A DNA stretch of 64,000 bases from Aulostomus chinensis (Eukaryota > Chordata > Actinopteri > Syngnathiformes > Aulostomidae). The first letter of the stretch is position 1; each line of letters opens with the position of its first letter. Both the position numbers and the translations under genes were made by a program. Location: NCBI GenBank assembly GCA_037954235.1, contig JBBMOA010000019.1, positions 13,600,805 to 13,664,804 on the forward strand, given 5' to 3'. Shown one piece after another: positions 33,491 to 46,663 of the stretch. Under the pieces are notes generated by a model. That model had not been told where the DNA came from and searched no databases. It saw only the letters and a list, made by a program, of their open reading frames with translations.

Positions 33491-36400
33491 AAATCATTTA
33501 AACCATGGAAACATTTTCAATTATTGGCAACCAAATCTAAAAAGTAGGATAATATGGCTCATCACAAAATGCACTTTGGGTGGGTGAAATGTGATTGTTC
33601 TTCAAATTTATTAGGTAGAAATCACTGCTGTCACGTCAAATGACGCTTCATACATAGAGTTCAAATAATTTGCCTCAGAATACATGAAAATAAACCCTAA
33701 ATATAATGTCAAAAATAATAATGATGATATTACAGACAAACACAGCTCTGGGGTCATTAAAAAGTGTGGATCGATGTATCGCTGCTGATTGGGAATTCTT
33801 TCAGAATCTCCAACTGTGTCTGTATTATTGTGCAATAACCACACCAATATGTAGCTGTAGCATCAGACGACAGAATATACACCTGAGGTACTAGCATGCA
33901 GGGACACGGCTTGCACGGAGAACTGAAATACACCTCATTTCTTCAGCAATTTCATTATACTTATCGCAGACTGTGCAGTCCAGACTGTTTGCTTGGCCGC
34001 CTTGCTGGAAAACTGCTACGCCAGCAGAGGGTGAGGAAAAGCTTCTATCACCTCACATCAATGGAGTACCTATACATGGCCCATATCAGTGGCTTCCCTA
34101 CCACTGAAAAACCTGTCTGCAGGATCCAGATAACTTAAAACCCTACGTGCTATCTATGGACCGGGTGCTCTTGGCTCTCAGTCCAAACATCCACCACCGA
34201 GGGTCTGAGAATGGAAGTCATGATCCAGGAAATATCATCAAATAAACCTTGAGAGAATTGTAATCGTCTCAAAACTCATGTGTAAGTAGAACTTTTGTGC
34301 AAACAGCTAAAAAAAATCTTTAAAAAGACATACATTTACAGATACACTTTTTTTGGCAATCAATAATTATAGCAATAATCTTATAATTGTGGTAATTACC
34401 GATGAAATCCAGGATTTACAATATCTCTGAATTTAACGCGCAGACCACCATAATGAAACTAAATGAGCAGTTATGAAAGTGTGAAGTACATAAATGCCAC
34501 TTAAATATATGTCAGTTTAGATTAACTCAATATTACACGTGTAGAAAGGTGCTAAATGGATTTATTATTCAGCCCATAAACGTCCACAAGAGCCACGCTG
34601 CTGAACTGCTAGCGCCTGTTGCCCTCCGCATCAGGGTCATGACACCCGTGCAAATCCTGCGACGAGAACCTCAAGCTAAAAGCTGGACATTCCTGATCTT
34701 CCGTCTCACTCCCGGCTCACAATTAAGTGGCTTATATATGAATCGTAATGGATTTTTTTAAGTGGGTGTAGCAAAGAACTGTAGGTTAATGGTTTAGTTA
34801 GCCGACTGTAAGATGAGGTCTACGATGGAGGCTCTCGGGGAGGGGAACTCCCCTGCCTCAGGGCTCAGCTAGGAAAGGAACCGTCAGTGCAGCAGCGGTG
34901 AGACCCACTGCTGTTTGTTTGTGTGTGAAGGAGAGCTCCATTCATGTCATCACCCTCAGAAACAGCTGGAACCCCAGGAGAGAGGGAGCGATTCGTTAAA
35001 GGTAGAGGGTCGGTGAACACCTCATTTACAGTGAAGAGAGCAGAGCCTCTGGTTTTAAAGCTCCAAATATCCTCCTGACCTTGGTTTAGAGTTGATTATC
35101 CCTGGGTGAGACTAAAGTGATCTGATGTGAATTCTCATCCTGACCTAAATCAAACCCACACTGTCTTATTTAATTACCGGTTTTCATTTCCTAGCTTTAT
35201 AATAAAACCTTTAGGAGGGAATAATATTTCCATCCCATTAACACAAACACACAACCTGAGATGTACTATAATTGGCCACAGTAGTTCTCTACATTTAAAT
35301 GTTAATTGATCTCATTTGTCAGGCAACAAATTACTCCTTAAAGATGCTGTTGCGGCTCTGTGTTTTATCTGTAACACCGTTTTAGCTGGCTAACGTCTTT
35401 TGACAAACAGCTTACTCCACACACCATTAAGTTTTCTCTTTTACTTTTTGAATAAGGTCACAGAATCTTGACTCAAACAGTGTTTCCAGCTCAGCTAACC
35501 GCATGTGTGTGGAGGAAGGGGAATGGAGAGGAAACCCTCTAAAATGAGTAAAGACAGAGTCAAAAGAGCAAATACTAGATGAAGTAAAGCCCCCCCCCCC
35601 ATTCACCTGAAAACTTTACTACACACCAAAAGTGTTTTCTGCCTTGCAAGTATTCATCAATTCGTTCTTGAACTCACAAAGAGGGCTCTTCTGCCTCACT
35701 TTGTTGTGAATCAAGAACTCAGACAGAGCCACACACGTATATTTAGCTTTAGCTAAACAGTATAGCAACAGCAAAACTGCCCCAAAATCCAGGTTTACGA
35801 ACTCTGAAGCACATTGTCTGATTAACTTTCTACATCAAGAAGCCTGCTCAGTAATCTAAACAAACATCTTGATTCAAGCAAAAACAAAAATAATTCTCTA
35901 CCTTCAGGCTCAGGCCCTAAAAAGTGCTTTTTGGGTGGAGTGTCACTTTAACCTGAACTCTAGGTTATCTAACAAACCCTGAACCAGCAGATCTGAGACA
36001 CTTTGTCGTAGTTTCAGTGACACAGTGACAGTAATACCTTGTAGTAGACTCATTTAGACTTCACCCTCCCCCCGGGAAAACGTCACGTCATGGAATTCAC
36101 ACCTTCTTCAATCTGTCATTTCTTGGCAATGCAGGCTAATGAATGCATTTTTACTGGGAGTGACGTCTTTCTGCTGGACAGTAAAATCTTCCACCCCATC
36201 TGATTTATTAGGCGCGCCTCCATGCTGAGGTCCCAGGTTGCTGATTTTGAACGATACCTCATCGCTGCCACCCTACAAATTTTATTTGCAGCTCTTACAG
36301 CAGTGAGAAATAAAGTTTATTATTTCTTTCAGAATGGTGAGGGTCTTGTTTGACTAACTGCTCATCCACTTTGTGGACCTGTAGCAGCAGATATTAAATA

Positions 36401-36503
36401 GCTGTCAGCTTGTTTGCTGTTACATCTGATGATGTAATTGCATCTTCAAATTTTGCTGTAAATCTATTGTGATATCTATTGACTGAATTTAACATAATAA
36501 ATG
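33491..36503. other. Long featureless stretch
   Basis: About 3 kb without a recognised element. The 80-codon frame at 33896-34138 (ending TTEKPVCRIQIT) was considered as a LINE piece but shows no diagnostic block. A C run of about 10 lies near 35590. Confidence 0.5.
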
Positions 36504-36872
36504 ATCCATCCATTTTCTACCTCTTATCCTGTTAAGGGTTGCAGGGGGGGCTGGAGCCTATCCCAGCAGCCTTCAGGTGAGAGGCGGGGTTCACCCTGGA
36601 CAGGTCACCAGTCCATCACAGGACCAACAAATAGAGACAGACAACCATTCACACTCACAGTCACACCTACGGTCAATTTAGAGTATCAATCAGCCTCGTC
36701 CCCTCTTGATGTCTTTGGACTGTGGGAGGAAGCTGGAGTACCAGAGAGAACCCACACAGGAACAGGGAGAACATGCAGACTCCACACAGAAAGATCCTGT
36801 GCTGGAGTCAGGGCTCAAACCTGGAACCTTCTTGCTGTGAGGCAACAGTGCTGACCACTGCACCACACTGCC
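36504..36872 (-). mobile_element. SINE-A copy 7, near full length, minus strand
   Basis: The tail (CCATCC, revcomp of ATGG units) is at the left and the tRNA-like head (CCACTGCACCACACTGCC) at the right. The C tract is short. Flanks AACATAATAAATG and AACAATAATTATATG are similar but not identical, so the TSD is uncertain. The 117-codon plus-strand frame is antisense SINE. Confidence 0.88.
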
Positions 36873-36930
36873 AACAATAATTATATGTAGATAGGAGAAG
36901 AGTTGTGAAGTTTACTTGAAGAATTTTGGT

Positions 36931-36981
36931 GTGTGTGTGTGTGCATGCGTGCGTGTGTGTCATTGCGCATGCGCATGTGTG
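36931..36981. promoter_or_regulatory. Alternating purine-pyrimidine tract with perfect NRF1 consensus
   Basis: A GT run passes into GCATGCGTGCGTGTGTG and then TGCGCATGCGCA (36964-36975), a 12-bp palindrome that fits the NRF1 consensus YGCGCAYGCGCR exactly. The whole tract is of Z-DNA-forming type. It lies about 60 bp beyond the head end of SINE-A copy 7. It could simply be a degenerate GT/GC microsatellite. Confidence 0.45.
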
Positions 36982-39099
36982 TTTCCTCCCAGTTAGCAAC
37001 AATTCACACCTGTGCTGGCAGGGTTTTTACCAGTTATTTGCTGAACAATGGAATATGGAATCAGTAGTTTCAAACATATTGACTTGATGCCTTCCAACTC
37101 ATTTCCTGCTACCGAGCACAGGTACACAGCGCCTGTAGGCTTGAGCAGAGGGGCGCGAGCGTTGGATTGGGTCGGGGCAGCGATTCGGAACAGTTGAGGG
37201 ACGACTAAATCGCTGCTGCAGTCACCAGTGAAGCGCCAAAGGCCACCAGAGTACTGAAGAGCTTCTTATGTTCTTCTATCTGATTTAAGCTGGATATTCT
37301 GTGAAATTCTCCAGTTGAATGGCAGAAGGTTTCTGAAAACACCACGTACTTTCCTTCACCACGTGGTAGGTGTTGGAGCATAAGAATACATTTGTCTTCT
37401 GTCTTAATTTATCCCTTCCATTAAGACGAGCTGTTTTTAACACTTACTTGCAAGTAAATCAGGGGAATTAAAAGGTGTCATGCAAAAATAAGTAACTTTT
37501 TTGAGAGTATACAAACAGCAAAGCAGCTGTCAACTACAACCTGCTGAGAAAATAGACAGTATTTAAAGAGGTGAGCCCACAAAAGCTTTTCATCAGATAA
37601 AATGACTACCTCTGAGTATGATCAGGGTATGAATCCCACCGCGTCGCATTTCTTTAAACTGCAGGAGTGCCTTTGCTGCTGAGAAGTCAGTCAGCTAAGG
37701 GTTTTTTTTTCTGAAGAATTAGAACCAAGTTTGTTTGCATATCTGTGAGGGATAAACCCTAACCACAGCGTGACGTGGAGTCTCAAAGTCTCAGACATAA
37801 AGGTGTTCTTTTCAGCGCTGTCCCTCCGTCAACCCCCACTGAGTCTGTTTGCTCTGACTGTATTCGTTTAAGCATAATTACATTTCAGATGAAAGTTATG
37901 ACGAATGAATGAACATCTGAACTGTAGAAGCAGTTTTATTTACCTGTTAGTGGACTAAGAGATGTTCCAGCCTGCTGAGAGTCCACACATGGTGTGAAGC
38001 GCTAGCTCGGCTTCTCAAGCATGGTGTTGACATACCTGCTAATGAGGCAGACGGACAATCAAGGCCAAAACCATTCTAATTACAGAGTAAACAGCGAAAT
38101 AGGATTCCTAGGGAAGTCTGTGGTGTCTCACTAGTCCATTTTTTTTTAATGGAAAGAACAGGCGCACCCAGACCCGGAGGAGGGCCAATTCCAGGTCCTG
38201 CAAAAGTGTTTGCAAGATCTGGGTTGACATTCGTTCTGTTTCATGTCAACTGAGCCGCATCCATTATATATTTTTTTCCTGTTTTATTTATTTTTCTACT
38301 TCTCTTCCTTATTTCCCATCCTCCTTTCTTCCCGTACCTCCACTTCCTGTACAGTTTCAGCTGCCCAAACCAATAACAAGAGGCCGCATCCCCGTTTCAA
38401 ACCCTTGGGTCCGTGATTGACCCACACATTGACCACTAAATAAAGCAGAGTAGTGTGAGAACAAGACTATTTATTATAGTTTTTGAGGGCTACCAGGTCA
38501 TTCTGTCACATAAATTGAAATGAAAGAGCAAGGTGGGGGGGGGGGGGGGACAATATACTCATATAATAAAAATAAGTGAGAGAAAACAGAAAAGAAGTTT
38601 GTGTGAAGTATTTCTGTTTTCAGACCAGGTCATTTGTCTCAGTATAAATCCCAGTAAGTGCATTCAATTTACAGCGCGTCAAAACATCTCTCTAAAATAC
38701 ATTCTGCTGTGGTTTCCTTCATCAACTTACAAATTTTCAAAACTCTTTACTTTTACTTGAGATGTGTTGAAAGACTCTGTGAAGACTAATGTATGTATGG
38801 CCCAAACCTGAATTTATAATCAGCCCAATTAGTTATTAGAACACAAAGAGAAACACCCATTTCATTCTAACAATGTTCTAATGATGAATTTCCAATTAGC
38901 CAGAGTGCCTGTTTGTCTTCACACAAATGTATCTTTGCAGCATTAGCTGAGATGAACTTTATAATCATATATTTCTGAGGCTAATTCAGTTTCTGGCAGC
39001 AAGTGAGACTGTGCCGATAAATTCATTTAACCTGGCGACTTGGAGCACTTGAGCATTTTTAAAAGCCACTTTCAACACATGAACCCCTTCTCAAGCGAC
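36982..39099. other. Gene-free stretch
   Basis: No recognisable element. A G run of about 17 lies at 38532-38549. Confidence 0.5.
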
Positions 39100-39140
39100 C
39101 ACACACACACACACACACAAACACAAACACGCACACACAC
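39100..39140. repeat. (CA)n microsatellite, interrupted
   Basis: CA units with AAAC and GC interruptions. Confidence 0.93.
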
Positions 39141-39531
39141 TCAAAATCAAAGAAAAGAAAAATGATTGACCAAAGGTCCTCTAATGTTTACCTCATCTTA
39201 GTCCTTATTGTTGCATTTAAATGAAACCTCCTGCGGTTTGGTTGGGAGTTCACAAGTAACAGCAAAATGTGAAACAAACATGCTGGAATATAACCTGCAT
39301 CATATCTATTTACAGTTAGAGAAGCAAATATTCTCAGTGTCAACACTGAATTGCCGCTGACAAGCCTCTGGAAAGCTAAGCCTAAAGTCTCGGTGTTTGT
39401 TGTCAAGTCCTTAAAGCACCAATTTTCTAAGATTGCTGCAGTAGTTTCCTTGGCTAAGACTGGAATAAAACTAAGGTCTGGGTAGGGGTTTGACCTCCTT
39501 TGCTTCAGATGGAAAACCCCAAAAATATGTA
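39141..39531. other. Gene-free stretch
   Basis: The 124-codon minus-strand frame at 39188-39562 covers this gap. Its product has no domain that I recognise and it runs into SINE-A copy 8, so it is probably chance. Confidence 0.4.
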
Positions 39532-39540
39532 CAAAATAAT

Positions 39541-39909
39541 CCATCCATCCATTTTCTTCCACTTAGCCTGTTGAGTCGCTGGGGGGGGGGCGGGGGGCTG
39601 GAGCCTATCCCAGCAGCCTTCAGGTGAGAGGTGAGGTTCACCCTGGACAGGTCACCAGTCCATCACAGGACCAACACATAGAGACAGACAACCATTCACA
39701 CTCACAGTCACACCTACGGTCAATTTAGAGTATCAATCAGCCTCGTCCCCTCTTGATGTCTTTGGACTGTGGGAGGAAGCTGGAGTACCAGAGAGAACCC
39801 ACACAGGAACAGGGAGAACATGGAGACTCACACAGAAAGATCCTGTGATGGAGCCGGGGCTCGAACCTGGAACCTTCTTGTTCTGAGGTGAGAGTGCTGA
39901 CCACTGCAC
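39541..39909 (-). mobile_element. SINE-A copy 8, minus strand, with TSD
   Basis: Tail at left, interrupted G tract at about 39581-39597 (C tract on the element strand), and head at right. The extreme 5' head is missing; the copy starts at TGGTGCAGTGG. CAAAATAAT occurs at 39532-39540 and 39910-39918, a 9-bp TSD. A small 5' truncation removed the first ten or so bases of the tRNA-like head but kept the A box. Confidence 0.9.
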
Positions 39910-39918
39910 CAAAATAAT

Positions 39919-40428
39919 ATGAACTACAAAAAACAGATGAGCCAAAGATCCTTTAAGACAGAGAGAGTTGATATATGGCTCCTTGGATGCTAACCAAGCT
40001 ATCACTGGCTGAAATCTTTGTTTTAGCAGGACGTCAGCCCCTAGCATTTCCATGCATTTCTGAAATGGAAAGGAAACCACAATTTAAGAGCTGGAAAATC
40101 CAAAGGTTTTGGCAAAGGTCCCTTTTAAAAAGCAAAGGCACACAACTTTGATTAATCACTTGTGTATTATATACAGAGACTAGTTTTCTCTCTCTTCCAC
40201 ATATGAGAGAGCAAACACAAGTTCCTGAGGTGAAACTGCTAATGGGTGTCGCATCAATTCCAGGACTGCAAGACTGTCATCCCAGAAGTGAAGAACAATT
40301 CTTTAAACCACTCAAATGTACGTCTGATCAGACTGTACTCAGCGTTCGCCGTGTGTTCTTCACACTTGATGCTATTCCTGGGAACATAATCTAACAACTT
40401 GTCTATGATCAGCTGTCGGGTAGAGTGA

Positions 40429-40431
<3 letters not shown>
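39919..40431. other. Gene-free stretch
   Basis: Nothing recognisable. Confidence 0.5.

Positions 40432-40471
<40 letters not shown>
40432..40471. repeat. (GT)n microsatellite
   Basis: About 20 GT units after GAGTGAGTGA. Thr-His frames on the minus strand are artefacts. Confidence 0.97.
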
Positions 40472-40473
<2 letters not shown>

Positions 40474-42215
40474 CACTGCTGGTGTGGAATCCAGCTTGAG
40501 GCCATGAATAGATTTTGGAAAGATTGACAGATGTGCAGTTGCTTGCTCAAAGATTTTATGGGTGTGAGCTGTTCCAACATGCAGAACTGTTGACCCCGTG
40601 AAATTAATTATGTTCGAAATGAAAGGAACTGAAAACACCTGGTCCATCCCAGGGAGAACCTCTATGAGCTCTTATCTACTCCAGCGTCAAGCAGATTTGA
40701 AGTAGAGACGTTTATTCGCTTGAAGTAATTTAACTTCCGTCAACTTAGCTCAAACACATTATTCAGTCAAGCCTTTAGCCTTTTGATAATGATAATTAAA
40801 TTACAAAGACTGGAGAGCTCAGAACTTTCACCGAGGACGCGGCTGCCCACAGTGGAGCCTGAGGGCCAAATTTAGCACACAATAAGGTTCGGATTTCTTG
40901 TAGTTAAAAATGCATAATTTGTTTAGAATGACAGAGTGGGACAAAACATTTTTTAATAATAGAAATATTTCATGTTTTATGTAATGCGCATTACATTGTC
41001 ACTAAATCTCAGTGGATCCTCATGCACACACAAAAATATCGCACAGCGGTGCAACAGAAACACAATGTAACCACTTTGAAGCGAAGCATCAGTCACAGTC
41101 TGCGGTGCCCGGTGCGGGTGGTCGAGGATGTTACTCCACAGTCGAGGAACGGCGGAGCATGACGCCCGATCCCCCGTGCTGGTCTAGGGGACGCTGAGAG
41201 GGTGACTGTTTCTGAGTCGATGTTGAGAGTGAGACATTAAGAGTTCTGGCCCTGCAAGGGAAAAAGTTTGGCCAAGGCAGATACAGGTTGTTGTTTTTTT
41301 TGTTTGTTTTTGCTGTGGTTAAAAACATCTGCTCCGAAATGATTGAAAGGACACCAATTTTTTAATGAAATTCAGGAGGCTCGTAGATTTAACGTAATCA
41401 GACAGGCAAACTGAGAACACAACAGGTGAGCAGCACAATCTTACCTGCAATTACTGTTGCAAACATGCATGACAATCGGACTTGAAAACGCACTCTCACT
41501 GAGTGTAATATTATCGCACTTAACAGAAACAACAGCCTCAACTACAAAAAAAAATAAGCCTTGAATGACCACGACTTTTCCCTCTCGAAATGAAGGTGAC
41601 CTATAAATCCAATAGGAATGAGTTAAACTGAAGCTTGCGGCTTTAATGGCGAGAGGAACAGAAATGGCTGTGGATTTTGCTGTCAGGATAATGGTGACAG
41701 GTGGTACAGTGCGTGGTCATCCAGGGAACAGACTCGCTATGGTAGATAGTAATTGTTGTCAGAGGGGTTGCCACTTATTGCTTGGGGAGGCCGAGTCAAG
41801 CAGACATTCCTGTCAGGTAGCGCACTATTTCTACAAGGACGAATTAGAAGGAAATCATTATGTTCAAGCTGCAGAAGCATTCTGAGCCAGTGTTGTGTTT
41901 ATGTAAATCGGTTTTTAGGCCTTCTAAGCGTCTCTGAGGTGTGTCTGGAGGAACGTACGGGAAGTAAAGCATGTGCGTTTCTGTTTAAGGGCATGAGACA
42001 ACTCCACAGCTCTGTGAGATTATTTGAGGACGTGCGAACACTCATCGTATCTACATATTTCTTTTCCAAGTGATAATTATACAAATCTGCATATCATCAT
42101 GCATCTCTCAACATCATCTCCACTTATAATTGAAATTCTGTCCCTGCTGTGTGCTTTGAGAAACTGTTTGATTATTTTTGTTTTGCTCATTTTGCCACGA
42201 GTTATCATGAGCTGC
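40472..42215. other. Gene-free stretch
   Basis: No recognisable element. The frames at 41646-41885 (79 codons) and 41753-42073 (106 codons) overlap in different phases and carry no motif. Confidence 0.45.
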
Positions 42216-42232
42216 AAAAAAAAAAAAAAAAA
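42216..42232. repeat. A homopolymer (17 A)
   Basis: A pure A run within a 146-codon frame (42024-42464), where it produces a Lys run. There is no sign of a retroposed gene upstream. Confidence 0.9.
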
Positions 42233-44440
42233 GGCATCCACCATCACCACCTGGTCATTTTCATATTTTGCTCTTTATAATGACTCAGACTGTATTTTAA
42301 TTTGTAAGTTGCCCTGTTATGCATCTGTGCAGCTGACAGCAGGAGCAGGGAGTCATTACATTTCTGCTTTGTCCTTCAAATCCCTCTTTAGGCTCACACG
42401 ATATTGGTGGTCAAAGGTCAGCGTCACTGTAACAGGCTCCAATCATAGAAGCGTTCAAGCATAATAAAAGGGAAGCTTTTTCTGCACGTTTAGAGTCGTA
42501 ATACTGAACTGACAGGATCACTGCGGTTTGAGTACACGTCAAATTTTAGGTGTTGATCTGATTTGGTTTGATTTGTGTGTGCACTTCTCCCATGATTGGT
42601 TCCAAAGGACTGTTCGTATGTTTCACGCATGCATCATGGCTTCGATTCAGCAAAGCCAGGCTCTTATTCCAGTTGTTAGGACTCAGGCCGGTCAGCCGTT
42701 GAAGCTCGACTTCATGCGTGTTAAAGCCTCATTTAAGCGCTGTTTCTCAGTGTCATCACATTAACCTAACTGATGACGTCTCCCCAACCTTAACCAAATG
42801 TTTTTGGTTCTAATTTTACTTAATAAAAAAAAACATTGTAAAACTTCCTTTTCCAACAGTGAAAGTTGATGCAAGAAGTTGTTTTCAGTGAATTAAATAC
42901 AATTTAATCCATAAAGCGTGTTGGACTCTCAACTATAGCAAAAGGTGGAGCCAAATCCATTATTCAGAGCAACACAATAGCTTTAGTATACCCAGACTTT
43001 GGAAAACTTCATTTGCATTTAAACTTAAATTAAGAAACAACTAGTGTCACCAGAAGAGACCTGATATTAAAACATTACCCACCTCTGTGCAAGGGAAATT
43101 GAAAGCAGGAGTCATAATTTTCACCCTTGCTCCCCCCCCCTCCCTCTGGTGTTCTCCTCAGGGAGCAGAGATTAAGATTTATTGACACGTTCTAACACCC
43201 TTACCATTGTTGGCATAGGTGGCATGAAGACAGATGAGGAAAAAAAATGAGGAGGGAGGACATGCAAGGTGGAAATAAATCTTAGGCAAACGAGAGCGCG
43301 GTACCGATGAGAAGTAAACAGCTCTTGAGTGGAACACACATGCATACGTGTGCGTGTCACAGCCTTTTTTTGAAGATGATCAAGTACTGCAACTGTTGCT
43401 GTTTACAAAAGTTCAAAGGATTTCAAAAGGTCTCCGGCCGAATCTGCCGGAATTTTCCACTAGAAACGATTAAACCTGGTTGACCTGTGTGTCCTGTGTC
43501 TCCTGACTCCTTCACAGTGATGGGCAACACACTCAAATCAGCATTTAAGAATGGAAAATACTGCTCAGGAAAAAAAACTGCAGGTCTTTTCAGCCACTAT
43601 ATGATTAACTTTTGTGTAAAGCACCTGTTTGTAACAAAAGTAGAGACGACAGACGTTGTGTTCCGCAGGCCGCTCTGTCTGAGGGCGGAGCTTCTCACAG
43701 CCTCACCACTACTAGCGCTCACCTGGGTAGATACTCCCCCTTGTGGTATAGTTAAGAAACTACATTCTATAAACAATATTCGTGAAAAACATAAACAGTG
43801 CATTAAATTGTTTTTTTTTCTTACACGCACTGATTTGTAAAAGACTAGGATGTAAACACCCAAGTGATGAATTTACTCTACTATCTGCTACATTCTTGTC
43901 CTCTACAGGTTATCAAGTCTACATTCGTTTCTTCAGGAATGGTATTTGAAGACTGTTATACAGAATATATGCAAAATAATCTCTTGGTGATGGGCTGAAC
44001 TCGTAGTAATAGAGCAGGCTTTCAGCTAGAAAGCGCTCAGGTACGTCGGCCAAAACAAACTTTTGGCACTTTCGTACTCAGGCCCTAATTAAGCTGCAAG
44101 CATCGATGAGCAGGCCCTGGGAGGGAGTGTGTGGAGGAAGGCAAAGCTGATCATATGTGGATTCTAACACTAAGAAGCAGGCAAATGCTGCACTGTGGTT
44201 CAGATACCACATTTGACTCAAGTGGACTTTGGTTTCATATTCTCGGGAGAAAATTCTAAATAACCTGCCTCGCCACGGTTACCACCATGTAACTGAAACT
44301 CCCAGTAAACCATGACCAAGTTCTGTAAGTATTTCTGACCATTTCTGAAACAGATCTGATCCACTCACGAGGAGGAGTGCATCAAAGTGGCAAAAAAACC
44401 AAAACAAAACCCTTCATGTTCCCAGCAGGTGGTTCGATGT
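42233..44440. other. Gene-free stretch
   Basis: No recognisable element. A C run of about nine lies near 43131-43141. The 117-codon frame at 43487-43840 has no motif. Confidence 0.45.
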
Positions 44441-44560
44441 CGAATCCATCCTGGCATTTAATGGCTCGCTCCTTGTTACAACCCTACCAAGTTTGCTGAA
44501 AATCAGTATTGTAGTTTTTGTGTGATCCTGCTGACAGACAAATAAAAACTATGCTGAGAC
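44440..44560 (+). repeat. Possible dispersed fish repeat end
   Basis: CCAAGTTTGCTGAAAATCAG (44489-44508) followed by TCCTGCTGACAGACAAATAA (44526-44545) matches, from memory, a repeat ending common in fish genomes. Boundaries and class are not defined. Confidence 0.3.
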
Positions 44561-46372
44561 TGTGACCTTCTGGCTTTCAGTTTAATTTACCAGTAAGGGT
44601 TCATTACAGAGCAGAGTGATCCTCCATTTCCTACATAATGGGGATGAGCAAGTGCATAGCATTCTCTGGATTGCTCTGTAACCAACTAAATTAGTCATGT
44701 CTGCACTCAAAATAGGCAGTTGTCTCTCTGCTTCAGTGCAAGGATGCACCAAGACCAGATGCTGCCACGTCTAGTCCTGGGATCCATGGGTCCGGATGTC
44801 AAAGAACTTTGATGTTATAGCTGAAGATGACAGAATGGCAGGAGAATGAGAGGATGTCATGAGTCTGCCCAAAAAAAGAAAGCCTGTTGATCCTGAGGAA
44901 AACAGTCTCTATGGATCAGTAATACGCAATCCTGAACGAACATTTCACGTCTCTAAGCAACAGGCTCCCATTGTCCCTGCTCCGTCAAAATAAATGACTT
45001 TTCCAGCAAGATGGGTGGGAGTCCTAATAGAATGTCGACAGTAATGCAGAGTGGTTACATGTAAGTTTCACTGAGAGAAAAAGCAACTGAGCCCTTTATG
45101 CATACAGTTGTTTACACTGTCAAGAAGACTTAAGCACCAGATTTTCACTCTCTGATAATTGTGAGTACGAAGCACGTTACATCCAACCACATCAGGGATT
45201 TCTTCAGCCCCTCCATATCTCCTTTCTCTTTCAATCAAAGAGACTGCCAATTTGGCTTTCTTTTTTGTTTTTTTTACAGAGATTTCGACCAAAAGAGGGG
45301 AAATGCTTTTAAAACACTTTATATGCTTTAAACCTGTAGAGGAAATCAGAGGAGAACACATAACATATCTAAGGTCTAACATGGCCAATGTTAAAATGCA
45401 ACTGCTCTGGTGCATCCACACGTAAATGTCTCAACCGTGCAACTTAGTTCTTTGACTCCCACCAAGTACTTATTCTTCCTTTCAGCTTGTCCTTCAAATC
45501 TGATGTGCTTCATGTCCGACTGAGAAACGTCAGCCATGTTTTGTCTCAGCATCATTTTAAACTGGCGCCCCTGCTGCTGGCACATATTGGTTAACTGCCC
45601 TCTACCCCCCATGCCGGTCAGCTAGAGGAAAGATTGATGTTTTCTATGACACAAACGCTAATTGAAGTAAATAACAAACTGGAAATGTTATAGTTTGTTT
45701 GCTTGTAGCTCAAACTAAAGTGTTTGTGGATTACTGAGCGTATGGCTGGATAAAGAATTCATGGATCATCCTGATGGATGCACTTGACAGTTTGTAAGAG
45801 GATTTTTTTTTTTTGGGGGACAATTTTGATCTTGTTAGTATTTGGTTTCTATGGAGCACCGTTAGCTTCCAGCTGAAAATACGTGGCTGTCTCATTCTGC
45901 ATTCTGGGGCAACAAAAAAGTGATCCAGGAGGGAAAGAGAGATGCAAGCACGCTGCGGTCTCAGAGGACTAATCAGACTAATCAGCAAGCAGAGAAAACA
46001 CATGCAAAGAAACCTGAATTTCAAACACACACAGAGCATAAAGGCAGCACCGACACATGCACAACCAAGTACACAAACATGCTGCAACAACTGAAAAAAA
46101 TTAAAGAGAACATGTGACGTCAAAAACAAAAGCCAAAAAATATGCAGAGACCTAATGATGAGAACACTGGTGAGGGTGAAGTATCAATTTAGAAGTACCG
46201 GTAGTTTAAAACTACAAGGACTGGAGAAGTAGTTTGTTGCTTTTTACGTTTGTGTTGGGTTAGGGGTTATCGTACACCGTCCACAATCAAATACAGAAAC
46301 AGCAACCATCAAGAGGACGCAGATCTGGTTTCCAACTTTTTTTTTTCCCCCGGAATATAAATTTAAGAGGCT
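44561..46372. other. Gene-free stretch
   Basis: Frames of 117 (-) at 45068-45421 and 132 (-) at 45731-46129 lack recognised domains and have no splice context. Confidence 0.45.
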
Positions 46373-46382
46373 GAATATAAAT

Positions 46383-46653
46383 GCAGGGGGCAGCATGGCT
46401 CAGAGGTAGCATGGGCGTCTGGCAACCAAAGGGTCGCTGGTTCAATCTTGACTTCTCCTGGTGGCCATGTCCAAGTGTCCTTGAGCAAGATACTGAACCC
46501 CTAATTGCTCCTGAAGGCCCTGTGACAGACTGGTGACCCGTCCAGGGTGAACCCCGCCTCTCACCCAATGTCAGCTGGGTTAGGCTCCAGCCCCCCCCCC
46601 CCCCCCCCACCCCGCGCCATCCTTAACAAATAAGCGGTGTAGAAAATGGATGG
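46383..46653 (+). mobile_element. Chimeric SINE: SINE-B head joined to SINE-A-type tail, one TSD
   Basis: The 5' half, GGGGGCAGCATGGCTCAGAG (46385-46404), with B box GGTTCAATC and the CCAAGTGTCCTTGAGCAAGA segment, is the SINE-B head seen at 27754. After about 46515 it changes to the SINE-A body: CTGGTGACCCGTCCAGGGTG, CGCCTCTCACCCAATGTCAG, a C run (46591-46608) and a TAAGCGGTGTAGAAAATGGA end. GAATATAAAT flanks the whole unit at 46373-46382 and 46654-46663, a 10-bp TSD. The fusion therefore inserted as one RNA-derived unit rather than arising by two nested insertions. Its tail (CCAATGTCAGCTGGG) differs from the CTGAAGGCTGCTGGG of SINE-A copies, suggesting an older or separate subfamily. Confidence 0.85.
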
Positions 46654-46663
46654 GAATATAAAT

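Noticed and set aside
33896..34138. 80-codon frame as a LINE C-terminus
   Set aside because: No KYLGT, FLRKL or TRW block is present; the resemblance was only general.
39188..39562. 124-codon minus-strand frame
   Set aside because: Complex in composition but with no motif, splice context or promoter, and its start lies in SINE-A copy 8. Kept as a chance frame.
42024..42464. 146-codon plus-strand frame
   Set aside because: It crosses a 17-A homopolymer and has no recognisable domain.
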